Assembly (NCBI GenBank): GCA_029945375.1
Contig: CM057063.1
Coordinates: 2,167,894-2,231,893 of the forward strand
Direction of reading: 5' to 3'
DNA length: 64,000 nt
DNA from: Agaricus subrufescens
Lineage: Eukaryota > Basidiomycota > Agaricomycetes > Agaricales > Agaricaceae
Shown here piece after piece: positions 52,874-62,556 of this stretch (the stretch's first letter is position 1; each line of letters starts with the position of its first letter). The notes below the pieces were generated by a model. It did not search any database. It worked only from the letters and a program-made list of their open reading frames with translations, and was not told where the DNA came from. The translations under genes and the position numbers were made by a program.

Positions 52874-55800
52874 TCAGGGTAATGGCAATGGTAAAGGTAG
52901 CACCCCCAGAGTCTGCCGGTGCTTGGTGAATAAAGGCGACAGCAGAGGTTTAGTGAAGATATCCGCAGGCATTTCCGTGGTCCGAATCCACTTCGCAGTG
53001 AGTTTGCGGCCCATGTATTGGCGCAGGAAATGATGATGAACATCAATGTGCTTCGTCCGAGATGTAATCGAATCAGTGGTAGCGATCGTGATGGCAGCAG
53101 AGTTATCGCAGAGCGCCGGGTATGAGTCGGGAATGGGGACGTGGATGAGCAGAAGTAGGGAGTGTAGCCAAAGGGCCTCCTTCACGGCGTGGGCCAAAGC
53201 ATAGTACTCTGCTTCAGCCGAAGACAAGGCGACAGACTTCTGTTTGACAGCAGACCAAGACACAGAGCAACCGGCAAACATAAAACAGAAGCCAGCCACA
53301 CTCTGCCGCGTCGTCTCATCAGATGCCCAGTCAGAATCGGAGAAGCCGACATGCTGAATATATCCGCTAATAGGTTCAGGGAAATCACTGGAATGGCGAC
53401 CAAAACGCAGAGCATGACGTTTCGAGCCAGCCAGGTATCGTAAAACATCCTTCGCTGCAAGCATATGAGTCCGGGAGGGGATAGCGTTGTGTTGACCCAA
53501 CGCCATACACACATATGCGATATCGGGCCTGGTGCAAATAGCCAGGTAGAGCAGACTACCCACCAGACTCTGATAAGAGACGGTCAGCTCACTGTCGGGT
53601 ATCGACGGCAAAGCCCCAGGAGGAGCCGGCTTCTTATTGGACAACTGATCATGGATAGGGACAGAGGCTGGAGGTACCGACGACATGTTCCACTTGGAGA
53701 GGAGTTCGTCCACAAAATGTTCCTGTGAAAGCCACAAGGTTTTCTGCAAACGATCTCGAATAATCCGACAGCCGAGATACAACTGAGCCTGTCCAAGATC
53801 AACAATAGTCAGGTGTTTCTGAAGTTCACCGATGAACCACTTGTACAGCTCAGCACTATTTGAAGCAGTAAGTCCATCGTCGACGTGAACTGGGATATAA
53901 AGGCGGAGCGGTTGACCGTTGCGAGGCATGGGGATGGAGGGATGAGGTGGAGACTGCCATTCGCCGAAGAAGAACGCATGATCAACCTCAAGACGATCGA
54001 GGCCTATGGTAATCATAACGGAACGGAGCAACTGATAAAACTCATACGCAGCTTGCTTCAAACCATACAGTGCCACCTTCAACTTTAGAACAGAGGTGGG
54101 ATTGGGTAAAGGGTAACCCGGGATCTGTTTGATGAAGATATCGCGGTTCAACTTCGCATGTAGGAAAGCCATTTTACAGTCCCAGCTGAACAATTCAAGA
54201 TCCTGTTCGGCAGCTAAAGCTAGTACCACACGGATACTAGCCATCTTGGCCACGGGTGCGTACATTTCTCCGTAATCTTCCGGTCGCTGACTAAAACCCT
54301 TAGCAACCAGACGCGCTTTCTCACAGCCCTCCTTCGGTTTCCCCATCTCATCAAACTTGTACGCATAGACCCATCGCACCGCAATAGCCTTCCGTCCCAC
54401 TGGTAAATCAGCTTCTTCAAACGCACCCATATCCACCAGTCCCTGATGTTCACGATCCATCACAGCCCGGAACATATCCCAATCCCTACGCTTCATCGCT
54501 TCCCGAAGAGTATCCGGTGGTTTATCATACCCGAAAGAAGTCAACATGCAGGAGGGCATAGAAAGGGAAAAAGACTGTGATTGAATGACGATATCTTCAC
54601 TGAGTGCAGACCCAAAGTGGTTGAACTCAGATAGATAATTGTCTTGGAGAATATCGCCAAGTGCACTGTAACTCGTTAGTGATAGCACTTGAGCAGTCTG
54701 ATATTTCGGTTCGTTCCCGATCTTCCTTCTGCTCCTCGCATTTGTGCGCCTCTCGATCTCCTTCTGATACTCTTCTCCCTTAGCAGTCCTGATTCTGGAA
54801 CGAGTAGGTCTTGCACCCCCGGATGATGAAGGCGGCAAAGTGAGTGGACGAGGTGTACCCAAACGGCCGGGCCGAAGTTCGTCGAATATCACATCATCCG
54901 AGAACGAGTAGGACCCAGACAGCGAGCGAACCTGCCAGCCCTTACGGCCTTCCTCGTAGCCTACAAAGATGGCTTGATATCGGCGAGGGCCAGCTTTGGA
55001 ACGGCGTTCAGGAGGAATCACAGGATAACAAACGCACCCCCATACGCGTAGGTGAGAAAGATCAGGCTTATTCCCAAAAATCATCTCATAAGGCGTCTTT
55101 CCAGAAGGGAGTGTCGATGTAGGGAGGCGGTTGCGGAGATACTGCATAGCCAATACAGCATCCCCCCAGAACTGGTCAGGAAGTCCCGATGCTGCTAGTA
55201 GCGTTTGACATCCATCCTCAATTGTGCGGATGAAACGCTCCGCCTTGCCATTCTGGTGGTGAGCATAGGGTGCAGTCACCTGTACGTGTATCCCCTGTCA
55301 ACGGAAATGATCACCAAGGGTACCTTCACACAGTTCTCGAGCACCATCAGTCCGCACAGATTTCACTGTGGCCCCACATTGTCTAGACAGGAATGCTTCA
55401 ACAAAGCGGAACGCTTTAACCGCATCGGACTTGTGGGTAAGAAGAGCAGTGAAGCCGAAATTCGAAAAGTCGTCAATGATGCAGATGGCGTACGAGTGAC
55501 GGGATGGAGTTTGTACAGGCCAAGGGCCACAGATGTCCATATGTAAAAGATCACCAATAGCACTGGCTCGATTCCCCTGAAAAGGATGATGGCGTTGCGC
55601 ACCCTTTCCAATGACACAAGATGGGCAGACTTCACGTTCAAATGACCCCACATATGAAGTTCCATCCACATATCCACGAGTCAAAGTAGCCCGGGTCGCA
55701 TCGTTATTGAGGTGACCAAAGCGCTGATGCCATAAGTCAGGTGTGAGCGTGGGGGACAAGAAAGCCGCAAATGAATCATCGTCACGAGTCATGGACCGAA

Positions 55801-56350
55801 AGGAATTTATGAAATCACATTTGATGTACGTCAATCCGTTCCTGCAGATAGTGGGGATCTTCACTGGGTTCGTGTGGCTAGATATGCTGATCGACAATGA
55901 GGCAACTCCGGTGTCATTGAAGGTACAATTTATGCCTTTCGCCGTCAATCGAGATAGTGACAGTATATTGACAGGGACAGATGGTGCGAACAAACACCCC
56001 CGTAGTGTGATACGGATATCTATGTCACCTCTGACCAGGAGAGTAACATCTCCCCGGCCAAGGATGGGAAGCATCAATTGATTCGCAGTTGATACCGGCA
56101 AAGAAAACGATTCATCGATGGATGTGAATGAATCCTTATTGTGGAATATATGATGTGTAGATCCGGAATCAAGAAGCGCCTCAAACATCCCCATGAAATC
56201 ATCATCATCGCTGGTGAGGGAGATCTCCGGTGGTGACTTATCAGACGTTGAATAGAAAGAAATAGCGAAGTCTGAGTTGATAGAGGTAGGCATAATTACA
56301 TTCGCTGTGGCATAGTCTTCGTCACCATTAGAGTCCATAATAACTTCCAC
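52874..56350 (-). pseudogene. pol: Copia-2 pol: protease, integrase, RT, RNase H with one TGA
   Basis: One frame from 56350 to TAG/TGA at 52874, interrupted only by TGA at 55298 (between GDHFR and QGIHVQVTAPY). Protease: ALLDSGSTHHIF. GAG-pre-integrase: LWHQRFGHLNND with CPSCVIGKG. Integrase core: HMDICGP, VRTDGARELC and HHQNGKAERFIRT. RT: RLVAKGFSQRPEDYGEMY, WDCKMAFLHAKLNRDIF and VHVDDGLTAS, where the usual YVDD is HVDD but both Asp are present. RNase H: SDSDWASDET, SSAEAEYYA, CDNSAAI and TKHIDVHHHFLRQ. gag ends 55 bp inside this frame, so a frameshift is expected for its expression. Apart from the one stop it appears complete. Confidence 0.9.
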
Positions 56351-57741
56351 AACATTTCCGTTTCCACCCCATCGTCTGCTATTCCTTGCTGATCGTCAAT
56401 TACAGCGTTAACTTGGGGACGTCGGTTGTTGTTTGAATTCAAGTTGTTCTGATTCTTGCGACGTTGATTGGAATTCGGATTTGGAACAGAGAGATTATTG
56501 CGTTGGGGTATTGTATTTGGTGAACAGTTTGTAGTCATGTTGGGATTATTATTGTTCATTGGTGGCTTCCATCCCTTAGCGGTGACTTGATCGAGTAGGT
56601 CTTGTACAACTTTGAATACGTAGTGTGTAGGAGTACCCGGTTGTTGATTCAAGACCGCAAACGTTGAACATTTCAAAACAAGGGGTGGTCCGGTCGTAGG
56701 TAGATTGTTAAAGAAAGTGGAAATGGCAAGGGGAGCTGGAACTTCGAATCGTGATGCACATATACGGCTATAGTCAGATAGCCATCGATGACAAAAAGCC
56801 TGAATATCGCTGTTAATTGGCTTCGCATGCGATAATGACTCCCATATTGTCTTCCCTCCGACCCAGTTCCTCATTGAGTACATTCGCTTGAGAAGTAGAT
56901 ATATGTTGCGAGATGAACCTGATGTCGACATGGATATTGAACCAGTAACAAGCAGTGAAAGTTTGTTTAGGATAATATGTTTGACCTGACTATCGGCTTG
57001 ACGCCAGCCAGCCAGATTTTCAAGTTCATCCTGTGTCGGAGAGGGACCAAGTTGTGGACGGTAGATAGGAACGATGGAAGGATCATATGGATCATTTGTG
57101 ATATCATAAATGAACCCAATCTGACCAGCGCCTTCAAGGTATGACCGTAAATTGATGTCCCAAGTATCGAAGTTCGATGTCCCCTCGAGAGCTGCCAGAT
57201 GTGAAATGCTAGTTACTAAACGATTTGTAGAAGAATTAGAAAGGTTGGAAAAATTTGTGACAGGTGCCGAAATGTTAACATGATTCGAAAAAGGTTGGTT
57301 GTAAGGAAATTGAATGGGTGGTACATTATGAGGTGGTTGAACAAAAGGATTTGAAAATGGAAATTGAGGTTGAATGTGTGGAAGCGAATATGGTTGCGAA
57401 TAAGGCAGTTGGAATGGGTGGTGGTTTGAAATTGAAGGAAAGTTATTATGAGGAGTTTGATAAATGGGAGTATTGTTTTGAATGTTATGTGAAGGTGTAA
57501 AAGAATTGGGTTGAATCGGAACAGGAGAGTTATGATATGAAGGGTTATTATTTATCATGGGGGAAGGAGGACGAAAATTATTATGAAAAGAAGATGAAAT
57601 TGGCAAGCTCCCTTGGGGCATCTGTATCGTATTTGGCTGTGGGATTCCATAGTTCTCCGTCATCGACATCAAAGAGGAAATAGATGAATGATCATCTTGT
57701 CCTTGAAGTGAATAAAGCGGAAAGCCATGGAGCGACGACAT
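56296..57741 (-). CDS. gag: Copia-2 gag
   Basis: 481 residues from ATG at 57741 without interruption. The N-terminal 150 residues are Pro/Asn/Ser/His/Gln-rich low complexity. A Copia gag core follows: LEGTSNFDTWDINLRSYLEG, LENLAGWRQADSQVKHIILNKLS, RNIYLLLKRMY and the CHRWLSDY.. helix. The Asn-rich C-terminus has RRKNQNN but no CCHC knuckle. It overlaps the pol frame by 55 bp. Confidence 0.85.
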   Translation of the reverse strand: MSSLHGFPLYSLQGQDDHSSISSLMSMTENYGIPQPNTIQMPQGSLPISSSFHNNFRPPSPMINNNPSYHNSPVPIQPNSFTPSHNIQNNTPIYQTPHNNFPSISNHHPFQLPYSQPYSLPHIQPQFPFSNPFVQPPHNVPPIQFPYNQPFSNHVNISAPVTNFSNLSNSSTNRLVTSISHLAALEGTSNFDTWDINLRSYLEGAGQIGFIYDITNDPYDPSIVPIYRPQLGPSPTQDELENLAGWRQADSQVKHIILNKLSLLVTGSISMSTSGSSRNIYLLLKRMYSMRNWVGGKTIWESLSHAKPINSDIQAFCHRWLSDYSRICASRFEVPAPLAISTFFNNLPTTGPPLVLKCSTFAVLNQQPGTPTHYVFKVVQDLLDQVTAKGWKPPMNNNNPNMTTNCSPNTIPQRNNLSVPNPNSNQRRKNQNNLNSNNNRRPQVNAVIDDQQGIADDGVETEMLWKLLWTLMVTKTMPQRM

Positions 57742-57892
57742 GTTGATTGTATGCGGAAAAATATTGAATATATGCGTCCAATCCTTTGTCTCGAAGCCGA
57801 AATAAGATATGGATAACCTGCAATAGAAGCCTAATGGGGTATAGTGGGTTGATAATTCAATTGAATCGTCAAATACTAGAAAAATTTGGTTA

Positions 57893-57908
57893 GGCGGGGC
57901 CCATAACC
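57893..57908 (-). promoter_or_regulatory. Copia-2 primer-binding site, initiator tRNA-Met half-molecule type
   Basis: On the minus strand GGTTATGGGCCCCG directly follows the LTR end TTAACA, identical to the Copia-1 site. Confidence 0.55.
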
Positions 57909-58152
57909 TGTTAATCTAGTGATATGAGATTCTCTGATTGAACGGAAGAAACAACCATTGATTAATACCTAGTGATATGACTAGGTACAGGTTAGGATGA
58001 TATACATAACGAGATAAGGGAGGACACATACGATTCTCTGATTGAACGGAAGAAACAACCAGAGAATCGGATACGGAAACAATGTCTAATATACTGGACT
58101 CGGAGGTCATGTGATTTATGATCATGTCTTTGACCAATGAATACGTTCAACA
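57909..58152 (-). repeat. Copia-2 5' LTR
   Basis: Begins TGTTAATCTAG and ends CGTTCAACA on the plus strand; one substitution relative to the 3' LTR apart from the terminal three bases. Confidence 0.9.
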
Positions 58153-59351
58153 GAAACAAGTCTTGACTGAATAGAAACCTCTTCCAGACCTATGCCGTTT
58201 CGATTAGAACCTTCACGACGAGTGGCTAAGCTCGCGATGACTGTCCTCAATAGAATGGGTTAGACACCTATCTAGGAGGGGTAGCGAGTCCGCCCTAGTG
58301 ATGCCTCAACAAACTCGGAGAGCCTTGACCTGCCTTCGCGCTTTGAGACAGACTGCAAGACAAGTTGAGCTAGCACCAAATGCTATCACAATCCTATTAG
58401 ACCAGTGAAGATACTCTCTCGAGCAGAACACAAGACCTTCTGAGTTGAGAAAGAACTTTAAGAAATGCTTAGAACACTGCGAAGTTTAACCAAACTCGAT
58501 TTCACTCGCACAGCACTTGGGCAAAGATTCGATTCTGAACCTTGTCCTTGACTGGCGACTATATACGATACACAATAAAAAAAAACTGAGACAAAATAAA
58601 CAAATATGAAACAGATAACCAAGTCCATATCCAGCACTGAATGGGTATAGTCTCCTTGACTCATCTTTCTCCACCAATCAACAGTCTCGACTATTCAGTC
58701 TCCTTGACCAAACATTGCACTTGTCTAATCTCCCGCCCCTCATTGGCTAACGAGCTTCCAACCCTAAACCCTAGTCTAGAAACTCTCGAGGCACATCCCC
58801 CACTGATTGTCCCGTCAATAAGATGTCCTTGATTAGACTATGCTTCTATCTCGCCTTTAGTTGCTTTGAGATTATCACTATTTCCACCTGATCCAGAGTC
58901 TCGACCAACAACTCCAACAGTCTCGCTTCAGGTTAATTCAGTCTCAAGATGTGTAAGTCGTCTACTTCCTAGCCCTTTCCTTATTAGGCAGGTAGTAGTT
59001 ATAGATTCGGTTTAGCATAAGGTCCACTGAAGGAACCACGTTCCGCTAAGTCCTTGAGCCATCCCATAGCCAGTCTCGATGATAATTCCCAATAAAGTCT
59101 CCCTAGACTCAGCCTCAAGACTTCCATTTTAAAGTCCTCAAACGCAATTATATTTCCCCTAGCAGTACAGTTTTCCTACTAGGAATCGCGGATGCAATCT
59201 TGACTGTCCCCTAGATCAACCTCCTTTCACACATGTCCTTGACCAAGATTATCTCTAACTGGGTGATCGATTGTTCATCCTCGAACTTAATACGTACACC
59301 TAACCGCATTAAATGTATATTTTCACGCATAAAACGGCTGGGGCCATAACA

Positions 59352-61067
59352 CCACCCACAATCACCTTGTCGGCTGAGGATAGCAAGACTGAGGTCGCTG
59401 ATCTCTTAGGCGGTATGGAAGATGAACCTACATTGCCAAGATGTTTGCGTAGGATACCAAAGCCGTCAGCGAGAATGCGGGAAAGCCTTGAGGTTCCCCA
59501 GACATACACCGAGGTGATGCAACGCTCAGACATTTGGTTGGAGCTGATGCTGAAAGAGCTGGAAGTCATGAGGGAGAAGAAAGTATACCATTTGGTCCCC
59601 CGTCCATCTGAGAAGAACATTGTAAAGTTGAAATGGGTTTTTGTGAACAAATACGATGAGTCTGGGGGAATTTCTGGAAGGAAGGCACATCTTGTTGCAA
59701 AGGGATTCACACAGGTTATTGGGGAAGACTATGACGAGACCTATGCATCTGTAGCTCGACTGGAATCCGTTCGTATTGTGTGCGCAATTGCAGCCTCCTT
59801 GGACCTACGTCTATGGCAAGTCGACTTCGTCTCTGCCTTTCTGAACAGCAAAAACGTCTTCAAGGTTTACATGGAGCAGCCCCCAGGTTTTGAGGAAGGG
59901 GGAGATAACGTCTGGTTACTCCTCAAAATGCTTTATGGGACCATGCAGGGTGCACACAACTGGGCACTAACACTTGAAAAAACATACCAACAATACAACT
60001 ACTACACTTCGAAGGCCAATCCTCAAGTTAGATCCCATGTGCAAGAGGATGAAATAACCCTTACCTCAACCTGGACAGACAATATACTGGGTGCTTCAAC
60101 TACAAAGAGAGGAGAGAGAAAGGCGAAATCAGAGCTGAAAAGCAGTTACGAACTGAAGGATTTGGGGGCAGCTAAGTTCATCCTTGGAATGAAAATTGAC
60201 AAAGATGCGAAAACTGGCAGCATAACATTATCCCAGCAAGCATATAGCGAGAGAGTCCTCGAACGATTCAACATGTCTGATGCAAAACCACACGCAACAC
60301 CACTTCCCGCAGGTTTGGTCCTATCAATTGAAGACTCACCAAAACTCAAGGAGGAGATTCAGGATATGAGGGATGTGCCATACAGAGAGGCTTTAGGGTC
60401 GCTGATGTGGCTACAGGTCACCACCAGACCTGATCTTTTGTTCGCAGTCAACTTACTATCTTGATTTGCCAACAACCCTGGGCGCGCACATTGGAACGCG
60501 ATGAAGCATGTATTAGGATATCTGAAAGGCACGCTTGATTATAGAATATTGTACAGCCGGAATTCCAATCTACAACCATTTGGTTACGTAGATTCCAATT
60601 TTGCTGGAGACATTGATGGGCGGAGATCAACTGAAGGGCATATATTCTATGTAGGGGGAGGACTGGTATCATGGATCAGTAAACTTCAGCCAACCATCAC
60701 ACTCTCGACTGTTGAAGCAGAGTATACCGCCTTCACCCGTGCCATACAACAAGCGGTTTGGATCAGCAAGTTCATGAGCAAAGTAGGCCTCAAACAGAAG
60801 ACCCCTGTTAACATTTTTGCCAACAATACTGGAGCTATAGCCAACTTGGAGAACTACAAAAATCACAGCCAAACAAAGCATATCGACGTCAAATATCATT
60901 TTACGAAGGAGAAGGTTACCTCCGGAGAGGTGGGATTCACTTACATCCCAACCGATGAAAATATTGCGGATCTGCTCACTAAACTGCTTCCTAAAGATGC
61001 TGTACAAAGGTGCTGCAAAGGTATGGGGTTGTTGAAGCTGTCCCAAATGTTGAAGCAGGGGGAGTGT
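59352..61067 (+). pseudogene. pol: Copia-3 pol fragment: RT and RNase H, catalytically damaged, one TGA
   Basis: The frame is open from inside the Gypsy-2 LTR, but element sequence starts at 59352. RT: KWVFVNKYDESG, HLVAKGFTQVIGEDYDETY, WQVDFVSAFLNS and MLYGTMQGAHNW, then the active site TWTDNILGAS, where TDDIL is expected (GAT to AAT in a CpG, 60081). RNase H after TGA at 60462: GYVDSNFAGD, STVEAEYTA, NNTGAI and QTKHIDVKYHFTKE, to TGA near 61067. Two acidic positions of RNase H also look altered (SNFAGD for SDWAGD). Protease and integrase are missing. Dead copy. Confidence 0.85.
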
Positions 61068-61415
61068 TGAACAGGCTTTAACATCAGGTTCGTCTGAACA
61101 TACTATTTCTATTTTTAACATATCTGCATTTCTATATTCTTATCTTTGAACGACCTCTCCTATTTCAAACTTAAATCCGTATATCTATACACATTTCTAT
61201 TTGATACTGTACAGTTCTTCCTGGCAGGACTTGCCGTCGTATATCTATGCAGAACTCTATTTGTAACCTCAGTGGACACATTGTTTTCGTCTCACTGAGG
61301 TATGTTGATCCTTTATCTACCACACACTGTACTTACATTCAGTTAGCTTGTTATAACTTTAGGTATTAATACAGTGGACATATTGTTTTCTTCTCACTGA
61401 GCTTGTTATAACTTT
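61065..61415 (+). repeat. Copia-3 3' LTR, right end uncertain
   Basis: Follows the purine tract; starts TGTTGAACAGGC. CAGTGGACACATTGTTTTCG at 61271 and CAGTGGACATATTGTTTTCT at 61373 are a direct repeat inside it. No second LTR of this element is in the window. Confidence 0.55.
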
Positions 61416-61422
61416 AACCATC

Positions 61423-62556
61423 AAGGATAAAACCCCCCTACCACTGATCAGTGAAGTCATCAGAAAACTGAAACACACCAAATATTTTAACAAGCTTGAC
61501 ATCATCTGGGGTTACAACAACGTACGAATCAAGGAAGGAGACAAATGGAAAGGCGCCATCCTCACTAATTGCAGACTCTTCAAACCTATGGTAATGTTCT
61601 TTGGAATGTGCAACTCACCAGCTACCTTCTCTCGCTGGATGACCACCATCTTCCGAGAAATGATCCAAGATGGCTCACTAGTCAACTACATAGACGATTT
61701 TGCCATCCCTGCCAACTCCTTGACAGAACTAGAAGAACAGACCTTACGTTTCCTAAAAATAGCAGACAAGAACAACCTGTGTTTCAAACAAACCAAATGC
61801 GAATTCAATGCAACCCGAATCTCAATGCTCGGAATGGTCATCAGTGATGGCCAAGCAAGCATGGAAACCGAAAAAGTTGAATCAGTTCAAAGCTGGAAAA
61901 CACTGACTTGCGTAAAGGACATCAAACAGTTCATAGGATTTGCGAACTTCTACCAATGTTTCATTCAGGACTTTAGCACTCTCGCTGCACCGCTCAATGC
62001 CTTGAAGGGAGGTAAGGTACCAAAACCCTGGAAATGGACCACCTAAGAACAAAACGCCTTTGAAGCCATCAAGACCGCCATCACCAATGAACCAGTCCTA
62101 GCTCTACCTGATAATGAAGGAAAATTCAGACTCAAAACTGATGCATCTAACATAGGAATTGGAGCAGTTCTATCTCAAGAACAAGAAGGAAAATGGCACC
62201 CAGTTGCCTTCATGTCCAAGGCCCTCACTGACACGGAAAAGAACTACAGAATCTACGACAAAGAACTCCTCGCCATTGTCAAAGCAATCAAGAATTGGAG
62301 ACACTACCTACTAGACGCCAAACACCAATTTGAAATCTGGACTGATCACAAAAACCTCAAATACTTCCATGAACCACAAAAGCTAAACGCCCACCAAGCC
62401 AGATGGTATCTCATGCTCCAAGAATACAATTACTTGCTCCGACACATCCCCGGCAAAACAAACGTCAAGGCCAATATTCTATCCAGACTCTTCTGACATG
62501 AATCCCCTGAAGAAGAAACCCAAACCAAGATGTTCAAAGACCGCATAATCCTATGA
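61423..62556 (+). pseudogene. pol: Gypsy-3 RT and RNase H
   Basis: RT: YFNKLDIIWGYNNVRIKEGD, MFFGMCNSPATFSRWM and the active site YIDDFAIPA with both Asp kept; the tether FIGFANFYQCFI follows. RNase H after TAA at 62044: LKTDASNIGIGAVLSQ, YDKELLAIVKAIKNWRHYL and WTDHKNLKYF, ending ARWYLMLQEYNY. TGA at 62494 and 62554 fall where CGA would fit; both lie in the linker to integrase. The N-terminal third of RT is missing. Confidence 0.85.

Larger units (their letters stand above)
52509..58157 (-). mobile_element. Copia-2, LTR retrotransposon inserted in the Gypsy-2 LTR
   Basis: LTRs at 52514-52754 and 57909-58152, duplication GAAAC at 52509-52513 and 58153-58157. Over 241 bp the LTRs differ at one base in the body and at the first three bases of the element-strand start (TGT against AGA). 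The primer-binding site GGTTATGGGCCCCG follows the 5' LTR on the minus strand. gag and pol read on the minus strand with a single TGA in pol. It is the youngest large insertion here. Confidence 0.92.
30313..59351 (-). mobile_element. Gypsy-2, large LTR retrotransposon, interrupted by Copia-1 and Copia-2
   Basis: Two homologous ~1.4-kb LTRs in the same orientation delimit it: 30313-31696 and 52306-59351 (the latter split by Copia-2). Inside, gag, protease and pol read on the minus strand from 51973 to 45118, and three plus-strand genes (A1, A2, A3) lie between pol and the left LTR. A primer-binding site adjoins the right LTR and a purine tract the left one. The 5-bp flanks (TGCGG left, CCACC right) do not match, so the outer ends have been rearranged or the two LTRs come from different insertions. 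pol carries ten in-frame TGA codons, so the element is dead. Confidence 0.7.
52306..59351 (-). repeat. Gypsy-2 5' LTR, split by Copia-2
   Basis: Two LTR parts, 52306-52513 and 58158-59351, are joined in the left LTR. The first part has an expanded ATATAAAAA repeat (52340-52375) compared with the left LTR. The break point is a GAAAC that occurs once in the left LTR and twice here, flanking Copia-2. Confidence 0.85.
59352..61415 (+). mobile_element. Copia-3, 5'-truncated copy with 3' LTR
   Basis: The 5' end is cut by the Gypsy-2 LTR at 59351, inside the region before RT. RT and RNase H follow, then a purine tract (AAGCAGGGGGAG) and a 3' LTR starting TGTTGAACAG at 61065. The LTR's far end is unclear: around 61347-61420 a 53-bp duplication (AGCTTGTTATAACTTTA twice) leads into Gypsy-3. 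Confidence 0.75.

Noticed and set aside
52597..53046. Minus-strand 149-residue frame spanning the Copia-2 3' LTR
   Set aside because: It begins as an out-of-frame translation of the pol C-terminus and runs into the LTR; it is not a gene.
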